Positions 45,412 to 53,201 of a stretch of 64,000 bases of DNA are shown here, in pieces (position 1 is the first letter of the stretch; every line of letters begins with the position of its first letter). The position numbers and the translations under genes were made by a program. The notes under the pieces are model-generated. The model was given only the letters and a program-made list of their open reading frames with translations, did not search any database and was not told the DNA's origin. The stretch comes from Flavobacterium aquicola (GTDB lineage: Bacteria > Bacteroidota > Bacteroidia > Flavobacteriales > Flavobacteriaceae), in the NCBI RefSeq assembly GCF_003385115.1, contig NZ_QUNI01000004.1, positions 62,001-126,000 of the forward strand, written 5' to 3'.

Positions 45412-47856
45412 ATGAAATCATTGTATATCCTTGTATTTGTAGCCTTTTTTAATTTAAGTCAGGCCCAAAACACCGAAATCAAGGGAAAAATAACACCCGA
45501 AAATAATATTGAAAACTTCTATGCCACGGTAACGATAAAGCAAACCGGCGAAAAAACAACCACAGACAACCTAGGAAATTTTGAATTCTATAATTTAAAA
45601 GCCGGCAAATACACTCTTTTATTCACATCATTGGGATATGCTCCGCAGACAAAAGAAATAGTATTGCAGGATAACGAAAAAATGAATCTCTCCATCTCAA
45701 TGGGAGAAAATATTAATGAACTGCAAACTGTAGAAATTACCGGGAGAAAAGAAAAATCATATAAAAACACTAAATCTTTTATCGGAGCAAAAACAGAAAT
45801 TGCATTAAAGGATTTGCCTCAGGCAGTTTCTTATGCAACCAAAGAATTAATTGCAGACCAGGGCGCCATTCGTGTTGGAGAAGTTGTGAAAAACTTTAGC
45901 GGTGTGAGTCAATTTACTTTTTACGATGATATTTCTATCAGGGGGTTTCGTATTAATGGCCAAAGCAATACGCAGCTTCTTAACGGATTACGAACTTCAA
46001 CCGGATTCTGGAAACAGCCACTGGCCAATTATTTAGAAAGGGTCGAGGTTTTAAAAGGTCCATCATCTGCACTGTTTGGCAATGCTTCTCCGGGTGGGGT
46101 TGTAAACAGAGTAACAAAAAAACCGCTCGACAAAGCAGCAAACAGCATTAGTTTTTCTACCGGCAGTTTTAATACACTCAGGGCATTGACTGACTTTACT
46201 GGTCCGCTAAACGAAAAGAAAACACTTTTATACCGTCTTAACCTCGGTTATGAAAATGCTAATTCTTTCAGGGATCTGCAATTTGATAAAAACATTGTAA
46301 TTGCGCCTTCCCTGTCTTTTTTACCAAACGACAAAACACGTGTCAATCTTGATTTGATTTATACCAGCTCTAAAAGCATTTTGGACCGTGGCCAGTCTAC
46401 TTACGAAAATGATTTATATTCTACGAAAACAAGCCAATCGCTCAATTCAACAAATGATTATTTAAATGAAGAAACGTACATTTTGACAACATCCTTGAAT
46501 CATCAATTTACAGATAAACTGAGTTTTTCAAGTTCTTATATCAGAACAGGTTACAGTGAAGATTTATTAGAACATCGCGGGGCTAACAAATATGCTGTAG
46601 ATGGCGACGGAGCAACTATTCCTACCCAAATCGAGATGCAGGTTTTTATGCGAAAAAGAAAACGCTACATTGACAACATATCCAGTTTTCTGAATTACAA
46701 AGCAGAAACCGGAACCCTTACCCATAATTTAATTTTAGGTTTTGATTACGCACAGGAGCAGGTTCCTGCCGGAGGATCCCAGCTACAGGCAAGAGGATAC
46801 AGAAATGCCACCAACACCGGAGCTATCGCAACCTACAATCCAAATAATAAAAATGCTTATTTATTAGATTCAAAAGGAAATCCAGTTCCCAATGTCGCAC
46901 ATTTTGATTTGGCAAACCCTTCTTCATCCCAACAATTGAAGGATATAAGCAAATATTTTTATACCACAGTACCATTCGAGCAGTCCTACTATTCTACTTA
47001 CGGCGTATATGTGCAGGATCATATAAAATGGGGGGAATTGCAGGCTTTAATTGGTTTTCGCTATGATGAATATATCGACCGAACGAATTATAATAAACCA
47101 ACCGAAGAAAAAGTCAAGCAGCACTCTCTTCTTCCCCGTATCGGACTTACGTACACTATAAGCCCTAACATTAATCTTTACAGCACCTATGTAACGGGAT
47201 ACAACCCGCAAACAGCATCTGTTATTGCAAATCCAAATGCAGGAGGTCCTTTTGATCCTTTAGAAAATGACATGATCGAAGCAGGCGGGAAATCATCTTG
47301 GTTTAATGACAAATTATTTGTTACCCTGGCACTTTATAAAATTGAACAGAAAAACACATTATATACTGCCAACGATGCAGGCAATCCTGATTTAATGAGA
47401 GCCATAGGAAAAGAAGAGTCCAAAGGTATCGAAGTTGACATTACAGGTAACATTTTACCTCAGTGGAGTATTTCGGTTGCCTATTCCTACAATGAATCCC
47501 ATATTACCGACAGTCCTGTAGCCGAAGAAATTGGCCGACAAAAGCCAAACACACCAGCCAATCAGGGTAATATCTGGACGAGATATAATTTTACAAACGG
47601 AACCCTGAAAGATTTTGGAATTGCCTTTGGGGCAAACTATGTTACCACAAGGACAATGAGCCAGACCAATACACAAACCTTACCGGGTTACGCGGTTATG
47701 AATGCAGCTTTATACTACACTATTGATAAATTCAAACTTCAGTTAAATGCCAACAATCTTGCCAATAAAACATACTGGGTTGGAGGCTATGATTACATAC
47801 GGCTATTCCCTGGAGCGCCAAGAAATTGGATGTTGACACTTGGATATTCATTTTAA
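45412..47856 (+). CDS. TonB-dependent siderophore receptor
   Basis: The 814-residue protein has a signal peptide (LYILVFVAFFNLSQAQ). A carboxypeptidase-like regulatory beta-sandwich follows (residues ~22-95, DNLGNFEFYNLKAGKYTLLF). The plug domain shows ISIRGFRINGQSNTQLLNGL and VEVLKGPSSALFGNASPGG, with the FhuA/siderophore-type PGGVVN ending. The large barrel closes with LFPGAPRNWMLTLGYSF, the C-terminal Phe typical of outer-membrane proteins. It imports ferric siderophores using TonB energy and pairs with the PepSY protein encoded directly downstream. Confidence 0.93.
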   Translation: MKSLYILVFVAFFNLSQAQNTEIKGKITPENNIENFYATVTIKQTGEKTTTDNLGNFEFYNLKAGKYTLLFTSLGYAPQTKEIVLQDNEKMNLSISMGENINELQTVEITGRKEKSYKNTKSFIGAKTEIALKDLPQAVSYATKELIADQGAIRVGEVVKNFSGVSQFTFYDDISIRGFRINGQSNTQLLNGLRTSTGFWKQPLANYLERVEVLKGPSSALFGNASPGGVVNRVTKKPLDKAANSISFSTGSFNTLRALTDFTGPLNEKKTLLYRLNLGYENANSFRDLQFDKNIVIAPSLSFLPNDKTRVNLDLIYTSSKSILDRGQSTYENDLYSTKTSQSLNSTNDYLNEETYILTTSLNHQFTDKLSFSSSYIRTGYSEDLLEHRGANKYAVDGDGATIPTQIEMQVFMRKRKRYIDNISSFLNYKAETGTLTHNLILGFDYAQEQVPAGGSQLQARGYRNATNTGAIATYNPNNKNAYLLDSKGNPVPNVAHFDLANPSSSQQLKDISKYFYTTVPFEQSYYSTYGVYVQDHIKWGELQALIGFRYDEYIDRTNYNKPTEEKVKQHSLLPRIGLTYTISPNINLYSTYVTGYNPQTASVIANPNAGGPFDPLENDMIEAGGKSSWFNDKLFVTLALYKIEQKNTLYTANDAGNPDLMRAIGKEESKGIEVDITGNILPQWSISVAYSYNESHITDSPVAEEIGRQKPNTPANQGNIWTRYNFTNGTLKDFGIAFGANYVTTRTMSQTNTQTLPGYAVMNAALYYTIDKFKLQLNANNLANKTYWVGGYDYIRLFPGAPRNWMLTLGYSF

Positions 47857-47878
47857 TTTATCCCAAAAAAAGATTTTT

Positions 47879-48994
47879 ATGTCTAAAAGAGTAAAAAAAA
47901 TAATTTCTCAAATTCACTTATGGCTCGGACTTGCATCCGGGCTTATTGTGTTTATTGTGGCTCTCACGGGAAGCATATTAGTTTTTGAAGAAGAAATTGA
48001 GGAAATTCTGCATCCAGAATTCTATACAGTTACAAGTATTGCCAAAGAAAAAAAAGCTATCGACTACAGCATTGAAATATTAGAAAAAAAATATTCCATA
48101 AAAACAATCAATAGAATATACACCTATAATGACCCTAAACGAACATCCCTTGTAATGGCTAAAGATAGCAATGATGAAACACAAATTTTTGCCATTAACC
48201 CATATACTGGGAAAATAATAGATAAGGTAACTATGAAAAGTCGCTTTTTTTCTATTGTCAACAATTTGCATCGAAACTTATTAATGGGAGAAACGGGAAA
48301 GTTAATTACTGGTTACTCATGCCTGATATTTGTTGTTTTATTAATTAGCGGTTTGTTTCTTTGGTGGCCAAAAAAAATTAAAACCCTTAAACAACGATTA
48401 ATTATCAAATGGAAAGCTTCATTTAAAAGAGTGAATTGGGATTTTCACTCAACTTTAGGATTCTATAGTTTTCTTTTCCTTTTGATAATTTCACTAACAG
48501 GTTTGACATGGTCATTCAAATGGTTTGAAAATACTATTTACTATTTTTCAGACGGCACCTCAAAAAAAACAAGTGTAACTGTAGAAAATCCTACAAAAAC
48601 AGAACCTAAACTAAAAAACACCGTTTTTTATCAGACTATTTTAGATGTAACGAACCGTGTTTATCCCTTCAAAGGAGATATTCAAATTCGAATGCCAAAA
48701 GACACCATTAACAGTATTTTTGTAACCAAGGAAAATTTAGAAAAAAACATCCCTAATCAATCATCTATTGCATATTTTGACAAATACACTGCAGAAATTT
48801 TTCAAATAAAACCATACGAATCTTTTACTCTTGGCGACAAAATAAGACGAATTATTTTTCCTCTGCATACGGGTAGTATTTTGGTCTACCCAACGAAAAT
48901 AATTGCTTTTTTAGTTTGTCTCATAGCTGCGACAGCTCCAATAACAGGTTTTTTAATTTGGATAGGGCGAAAAAAGAAAAAAAATCATTTTTAA
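47879..48994 (+). CDS. PepSY-associated TM protein (PiuB-like, iron uptake)
   Basis: I start at the ATG at 47879 (MSKRVKKIISQIHLWLGLAS); the frame also has an ATG inside the end of the receptor gene at 47840. The 371-residue protein has four TM helices (first LASGLIVFIVALTGSILVFE) and PepSY-like domains. It shows LHRNLLMGETGKLITGYSCL and the histidine-bearing FHSTLGFYSFLFLLIISLTG and PLHTGSI. This family sits beside siderophore receptors and is thought to help reduce or release iron at the inner membrane. The 22-bp gap to the receptor indicates one operon. Confidence 0.9.
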   Translation: MSKRVKKIISQIHLWLGLASGLIVFIVALTGSILVFEEEIEEILHPEFYTVTSIAKEKKAIDYSIEILEKKYSIKTINRIYTYNDPKRTSLVMAKDSNDETQIFAINPYTGKIIDKVTMKSRFFSIVNNLHRNLLMGETGKLITGYSCLIFVVLLISGLFLWWPKKIKTLKQRLIIKWKASFKRVNWDFHSTLGFYSFLFLLIISLTGLTWSFKWFENTIYYFSDGTSKKTSVTVENPTKTEPKLKNTVFYQTILDVTNRVYPFKGDIQIRMPKDTINSIFVTKENLEKNIPNQSSIAYFDKYTAEIFQIKPYESFTLGDKIRRIIFPLHTGSILVYPTKIIAFLVCLIAATAPITGFLIWIGRKKKKNHF

Positions 48995-49128
48995 ATTAAT
49001 TATGGTCTTATGTTTAATCCGTTTGCAAAAAAAAGACTATAATTCGAAAGATTAAAAGAAACAATACTTTCTAAATTTACATCTATGAAAAAGATGGTAT
49101 AATAATTGCAAAAATTGAAAACTACATT

Positions 49129-49227
49129 TTTATATGTGAAAACATATAAAAATATCATATAAAGCAAAATTATATCTATTTGCATATAATTTAATATATT
49201 TATTTAAAATCAATGCAAAAACATATA
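49129..49227. promoter_or_regulatory. HipB-type operator array upstream of the hip locus
   Basis: A perfect inverted repeat TTTTTATATG-6-CATATAAAAA lies at 49129-49154. CATATA half-sites recur at 49158-49163, 49185-49190 and 49222-49227, the last just before the hipB start. Such palindromic arrays are where HipB-type proteins repress their own operon. The E. coli operator sequence differs (TATCC-8-GGATA). Confidence 0.5.
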
Positions 49228-49230
49228 ATC

Positions 49231-49449
49231 ATGAACACACTGGCTAATTTTGTAAAGGAGAAAAGAAACGAGGTAAAACTCACACAGGAGGCCTTTGCCG
49301 AACGCGCAGGAGTGGCGCTGACTGTTATCCGAAAAATAGAGCAAGGTAAAGAAAACCTGAACCTTGAAAAGGTAAACCAAGTGCTCAAAATGTTCGGACA
49401 TACGCTGGCTCCTGTAAATGCAAGAGAATTATCCAAAAATGAAGAATAA
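49231..49449 (+). CDS. hipB: HipB-like XRE family antitoxin/repressor
   Basis: The 72-residue protein is a single XRE-type HTH: LANFVKEKRNEVKLTQEAFA, then RAGVALTVIRKIEQGKENLN and a short tail ending NARELSKNEE. I start at the ATG at 49231 (MNTLANFVKEKR), which fits HipB N-termini; an ATG at 49213 is possible. It is followed five bases later by the HipS-like gene. It should repress the operon through the CATATA palindromes upstream and take part in neutralising the toxin complex. Confidence 0.9.
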   Translation: MNTLANFVKEKRNEVKLTQEAFAERAGVALTVIRKIEQGKENLNLEKVNQVLKMFGHTLAPVNARELSKNEE

Positions 49450-49454
49450 TAAGC

Positions 49455-49787
49455 ATGAGAAAAGCGGCGATATATTATAAAGAATTCCAAGCCGGAACAC
49501 TCACCGAAACGGATGAGGGTGATTATGTCTTCCAATATGAGGAAAAGTATGTTCAGGAGCATTCTAAAGAAAGTATCTCGCTGACTATGCCTGTCACTGC
49601 CAAAGCCTATACTGAAAAACGATTGTTTCCTTTTTTTGAGGGCTTAATACCCGAAGGATGGTTATTGGACATAGCCTCCAAAAACTGGAAAATCAATCCA
49701 AACGACCGGATGGGATTATTGCTGGCCTGCTGCCAAAACTGCATCGGAGCCGTAAGTGTTCAACCAATACCAAATGACAATGAGTAA
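49455..49787 (+). CDS. hipS: HipS-like protein (HipA N-subdomain 1 as a separate gene)
   Basis: The 110-residue protein matches only the N-terminal subdomain of HipA: AAIYYKEFQAGTLTETDEGD, VFQYEEKYVQE, then SISLTMPVTAKAYTEKRLFP and FFEGLIPEGWLLDIASKNWK. In single-gene HipA toxins this part is fused to the kinase. In the HipBST systems described in E. coli it is separate and acts as the antitoxin. The order hipB-hipS-hipT and its 8-bp overlap with the kinase gene (ATGAGTAA) fit that arrangement. Antitoxin function here is inferred from that precedent. Confidence 0.88.
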   Translation: MRKAAIYYKEFQAGTLTETDEGDYVFQYEEKYVQEHSKESISLTMPVTAKAYTEKRLFPFFEGLIPEGWLLDIASKNWKINPNDRMGLLLACCQNCIGAVSVQPIPNDNE

Positions 49788-50736
49788 AAAGTGTCTATAT
49801 TGCTATAAATCTATGGACGATGCAATTGCTGATGACTTCCACGAACAATGCAGTCTGGAATTTTTTGGAACCAAACAGCAGCCCGTCTTCGAACATTCGT
49901 TACAGCAAATGGCAGAACTGGCTAAAAATGTAGTTGAAAGAAGCGTGGCCGTTCCGGGAGTGCAGCCCAAATTATCCTTATCCATCGTAAACGACACCAT
50001 ACAAGACAGCAATAAAGGGAAACTGACGGTTGTGGGTGCCTTGGGAGGAAATTACATTTTCAAACCTCCCTCCGACCACTTTCCCGAAATGCCCGAAAAC
50101 GAACACCTAACGATGCGTATTGCCGAAGCCTTCGGAATCAATGTGGTAAAGTCAAGTCTGATACGATTACAGTCAGGGGAACTGTCGTATATCACTAAAC
50201 GCATTGACCGCACAGAATCTGGAGAGAAAATCCACATGCTTGATATGTTCCAAATCACAGAAGCTTTTGATAAATACAAAAGCTCTATGGAAAAGATTGG
50301 CAAAGCCTTAGACATGTATTCAGATAACACTTTGCTGGACAAACTGTATTTTCTGGAAATCGGTATTTTTAGTTTTCTGACCGGCAACAACGATATGCAT
50401 CTAAAAAATTTCTCAATGATCCATTCCGGCGAAACATGGACACTGGCTCCTGCATATGATTTATTAAACCTGGTCATTGTCAACCCTGACGACACGGAAG
50501 AACTGGCCTTGACTTTGGAAGGAAAAAAGAAAAAACTCAAATGGGAACATTTCGAAAGACTGGGAATCGGTCTTGGTCTTAACCAAAAACAGTTAAATGG
50601 AATTACAAAACGTTTCCAAAAAAACAAAACAATTGCTATCGGATGGATAGACAATTCATTCTTGTCTGATCATTACAAAGAGAAATACAAAACGCTTTTA
50701 GAAGAAAGATATCATATACTGTTTAAACAAAAATAA
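49780..50736 (+). CDS. hipT: HipT-like serine/threonine kinase toxin
   Basis: I start at the ATG at 49780, which overlaps the hipS stop. The 318-residue protein opens with a zinc-ribbon-like CLYCYKSMDDAIADDFHEQC. The loop VPGVQPKLSLSI holds serines at the place where HipT kinases autophosphorylate. The kinase core has FKPPSDHFPEMPENEHLTM, the catalytic NNDMHLKNF (D205) and the metal-binding Asp in LAPAYDLLNL (D227). HipT of E. coli phosphorylates tryptophanyl-tRNA synthetase. The target here is unknown. Codons are visibly more GC-rich than in the neighbours, suggesting transfer. Confidence 0.9.
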   Translation: MSKKCLYCYKSMDDAIADDFHEQCSLEFFGTKQQPVFEHSLQQMAELAKNVVERSVAVPGVQPKLSLSIVNDTIQDSNKGKLTVVGALGGNYIFKPPSDHFPEMPENEHLTMRIAEAFGINVVKSSLIRLQSGELSYITKRIDRTESGEKIHMLDMFQITEAFDKYKSSMEKIGKALDMYSDNTLLDKLYFLEIGIFSFLTGNNDMHLKNFSMIHSGETWTLAPAYDLLNLVIVNPDDTEELALTLEGKKKKLKWEHFERLGIGLGLNQKQLNGITKRFQKNKTIAIGWIDNSFLSDHYKEKYKTLLEERYHILFKQK

Positions 50737-50933
50737 GAAGCAGATTATTATATAATTCCTCTTTTTTACTTATTTTTGTTTAAAAGAATTATAGTTTTCA
50801 TATTAAGTAACTTAAGTCTTAAAATCCACGTTAAAAGTGTTAAAAAATTAACATTTGAGTTTCAGTGCAAAATCGTGGCACTCTAGTTTTTAAAAATTAA
50901 AAATGCAGGAAATATGCGGGTTCCGAGTTTATA
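50737..50933. other. Intergenic between the hip locus and the tRNA remnant
   Basis: About 200 AT-rich bases with no gene, probably the end of the transferred segment. Confidence 0.35.
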
Positions 50934-50956
50934 GTTCGAATCCTGCTCTCCCCACA
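50934..50956 (+). other. tRNA 3'-end remnant (candidate attachment site)
   Basis: GTTCGAATCCTGCTCTCCCC is the T-loop, T-stem 3' strand and acceptor 3' strand of a tRNA. It is followed directly by a tRNA-style terminator. The matching 5' strands (GCAGG before TTCGAAT, and GGGGAGA for the acceptor) are absent upstream, so no full tRNA is encoded. Integrases leave such 3' copies at element ends. The tRNA isotype was not determined. Confidence 0.6.
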
Positions 50957-50990
50957 AAAAACGTTTCAAGTAATTGAGACGTTTTTTTTT
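50956..50990 (+). terminator. Intrinsic terminator after the tRNA remnant
   Basis: AAAAAACGTTTCA and TGAGACGTTTTTTTTT pair (one G-T) around a 6-base loop. Confidence 0.78.
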
Positions 50991-51103
50991 ACTCTCATTC
51001 TAAAATTTCAATTGTTCTATACTATCTTGATTTGGTAAATTGAAATATCAAAAAAATCGAGGATTTCCAGGTTTAGGTTCGAATATATTAACTTTAGATT
51101 GAA

Positions 51104-51460
51104 TTAACCTTGAATAATTTGAGCGCGATGGCTAATCCCCCATTTGGTAAGGTGCTCAATAATAATTTGCAAAGATCTACCGTGTTCCGTAAGCTCATAC
51201 TCAATAGTAACTGGATGAGTTTCAAGAATTGTTCTTTTTACTAGTTTATTAAGCTCCAAATCTTTTAAGTCTTTGCTAAGTACTTTATTAGATATTCCTT
51301 TTACATCATTTAATATATCCGAAAACCTTCTTGTTCTGTAATAACACAAAGAAGATATGATTGCTATTTTCCATTTCCCATTCAGCACATACATAGAGTC
51401 CTGAACTGCCCTCATTTCTTTTTCATGATTCTGCCTTAATCCGTTTTCAATACAACCCAT
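51104..51460 (-). CDS. HxlR family winged-helix regulator
   Basis: The 118-residue protein has DSMYVLNGKWKIAIISSLCY, RRFSDILNDVKGISNKVLSK and the wing HPVTIEYELTEHGRSLQIII. A cysteine sits at position 3, near the place of the sensor thiol in YodB-type proteins. It is divergent from the F420-type NADP oxidoreductase gene. A GTTACCTA-type element at 51467-51489 just upstream of its start probably serves autoregulation. Confidence 0.9.
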   Translation of the reverse strand: MGCIENGLRQNHEKEMRAVQDSMYVLNGKWKIAIISSLCYYRTRRFSDILNDVKGISNKVLSKDLKDLELNKLVKRTILETHPVTIEYELTEHGRSLQIIIEHLTKWGISHRAQIIQG

Positions 51461-51466
51461 TTTTTT

Positions 51467-51535
51467 TGTTACCTAGAGGTTACCATTACTTTTTGATACT
51501 AAGTTACAAAAGTAAACAAAATGCTCTTAATTTTG
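51467..51535. promoter_or_regulatory. Divergent promoters and HxlR operator, GTTACCTA-AGG type
   Basis: TGTTACCTAGAGGTTACC starts at 51467 and resembles the site at 8087-8110. CAAAAGTA at 51507-51514 is the minus-strand -7 box for HxlR. TAATTTTG at 51528-51535 is the plus-strand one for the oxidoreductase. Confidence 0.5.
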
Positions 51536-51592
51536 TTCAACATTCGAATGACATTAAAAGATCTATAAAGCAAACAATTAAATAATTTTAAA

Positions 51593-52333
51593 ATGAAAAT
51601 AGGAATTATAGGAGCCGGAGCAATTGGTTCTACATTATCAAAAAAACTAAGCGCAAACGGCCACGAAGTAACAGTTGCAAATTCTAAAGGGCCTGAAACT
51701 ATTCCGGGTGATGTTTTAGTATTCGGCGCAAAAGCTGGAACAGCAAAGGATTCAATTATTGATAAAGATATTTTAATCTTATCCATACCATTTGTTCAAA
51801 TCAGCAATATTGCTGCTATCTTAAAGGAAAATATTGACAAGAGAACTATCATTATAGATACAGGAAATTATTACCCCGTTCGCGACGGAAATATTGAAGA
51901 AATTCTTGAAGGCAAGCCAGAAAGTATCTGGGTTTCAGAAAAGCTTGGAAGGCCGATAGCTAAGGCGTGGAATTCCCTTGCCGCTTCTGTATTAAAAAAT
52001 AATGGTTATCCTGCGGGCATGCAGGAGCGAGTATCTGTTCCTTTTACAGCAGAAGATGAGAAAACTACAGTCATTATAAAACAGTTGATTGAAGAGACAG
52101 GATTTGATCCCTTCTATGCAGGAGATTTGCAAGAATCCTATCGATTTCAACCTGGTCAACCCGCCTATTCTACTTCACTAAATTTACCAGAAATTAAGAA
52201 GGCTATAGAAAAAGCTCACAACTCCTTCGATGCTGCTCAGCGCAGGGAAGAATTCATAATAACAATGATGAAACTGGCTTGGCCTTCTGATGATGAATCT
52301 ATTGTTAAAATCTCACGATTTCTCAATAATTAA
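51593..52333 (+). CDS. F420-dependent NADP oxidoreductase-like protein (NADPH-binding)
   Basis: The 246-residue protein opens with the Rossmann motif KIGIIGAGAIGSTLSKKLSA. HEVTVANSKGPETI gives the 2'-phosphate-binding region, and DILILSIPFVQISNI and IIIDTGNYYPVRDG follow. These are features of the NADPH:F420 oxidoreductase-like (Fno) fold. Flavobacteria are not known to use F420, so here it is probably an NADPH-dependent reductase of another substrate. Its control by the divergent HxlR regulator suggests a stress role. A terminator follows at 52395-52427. Confidence 0.85.
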   Translation: MKIGIIGAGAIGSTLSKKLSANGHEVTVANSKGPETIPGDVLVFGAKAGTAKDSIIDKDILILSIPFVQISNIAAILKENIDKRTIIIDTGNYYPVRDGNIEEILEGKPESIWVSEKLGRPIAKAWNSLAASVLKNNGYPAGMQERVSVPFTAEDEKTTVIIKQLIEETGFDPFYAGDLQESYRFQPGQPAYSTSLNLPEIKKAIEKAHNSFDAAQRREEFIITMMKLAWPSDDESIVKISRFLNN

Positions 52334-52394
52334 TAGTGACAAAGAATCTATTATTGGTAACAATACCTCAATCTTTTAGAATAAAATTCATATT

Positions 52395-52427
52395 AACCAG
52401 TCCGGTTTTCTTGGCTGGTTTTTTTGT
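52395..52427 (+). terminator. Intrinsic terminator of the NADP oxidoreductase gene
   Basis: AACCAG and CTGGTT pair around a 14-base loop and are followed by TTTTTTT. Confidence 0.7.
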
Positions 52428-52461
52428 GATTGTAATCACATTTCAAAACTTTATCATCTAA

Positions 52462-52469
52462 TAGATTTG
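52462..52469 (+). promoter_or_regulatory. Bacteroidota -7 box for the small alpha/beta hydrolase
   Basis: TAGATTTG is an exact TAnnTTTG match 13 bp before the start codon, so the leader is very short. Confidence 0.45.
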
Positions 52470-52482
52470 CAAAAAACATTAT

Positions 52483-53193
52483 ATGAAACAAACTATCATT
52501 TTACTGCACGGTCTTTTTGGAGGGTTAAGCAACTGGAAAACCGTAACAGATCATTTTCAGGAATATTACAATATCTATGTTCCAACCATGCCACTATATG
52601 ACGACCATAAAATTGATGAATTAGATTATCTTGTCACCTGGCTGGAAAATTATACTGAAAGCCTGCAGTTAAATAACATAATACTTGTTGGCAACTCACT
52701 AGGCGGTCACGTTGCATTCCTGTACACACATCGAAATCTATCAAATGTTAAATCACTGATTCTAACAGGAAGTTCGGGGTTGTATGAAAACAATACATTA
52801 GGAAGTTTTCCTAGGCGACACAGCTATTCATATATCCGCGAACATGCTGCAAATACTTTTTATGATCCCGCAATTGCCACAAAAGAACTTGTTGATGAAG
52901 TTTTTGAAATTGTGAATGATAATAGAAAATGCTTTAAAATCATCAAAACGGCTAAAAGAGCACAGCGAAATCAAGTTACAAATCTTCTTGCTGAAATAAA
53001 TATTCCTGTACTTCTTATCTGGGGAAAAGAAGATAGGATAACACCATTACATGTTGCAAAAGATTTTCACAAAATGCTCCCTAATTCTCAGCTGGTAGAA
53101 ATTTTAAATTGCGGACATGCTCCAATGATGGAACATCCCGTGCAGTTTAATGAAATTCTGGAAGATTTTCTAAATAAAAATAGAACCTTATAA
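52483..53193 (+). CDS. Cytoplasmic alpha/beta hydrolase
   Basis: The 236-residue protein has the alpha/beta hydrolase fold with ILLHGLFGGLSNW, the nucleophile serine in LVGNSLGGHVAF, the acid in IWGKEDRITPLHV and the histidine in NCGHAPMMEHP. There is no signal peptide. Its size and motifs resemble esterases and meta-cleavage-type hydrolases. It ends eight bases from the convergent Crp/Fnr-type gene, so the two are not co-transcribed. Confidence 0.86.
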   Translation: MKQTIILLHGLFGGLSNWKTVTDHFQEYYNIYVPTMPLYDDHKIDELDYLVTWLENYTESLQLNNIILVGNSLGGHVAFLYTHRNLSNVKSLILTGSSGLYENNTLGSFPRRHSYSYIREHAANTFYDPAIATKELVDEVFEIVNDNRKCFKIIKTAKRAQRNQVTNLLAEINIPVLLIWGKEDRITPLHVAKDFHKMLPNSQLVEILNCGHAPMMEHPVQFNEILEDFLNKNRTL

Positions 53194-53201
53194 TAGGTTG
53201 T

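Noticed and set aside
49000..49185. Minus-strand 61-codon frame before the hip locus
   Set aside because: AT-driven open frame across the operator palindromes, with low-complexity sequence and no family similarity.
50052..50654. Minus-strand 200-codon frame inside hipT
   Set aside because: Antisense to a kinase gene with clear catalytic motifs; the open length comes from the higher GC of hipT.
49455..50736. HipA gene broken by a frameshift
   Set aside because: The small gene has its own stop, the kinase has its own ATG and zinc-ribbon-like start, and the order matches known HipBST loci.
50880..50956. A complete tRNA gene
   Set aside because: Only the 3' part is present; no 5' acceptor strand, D-arm or anticodon arm could be folded upstream.
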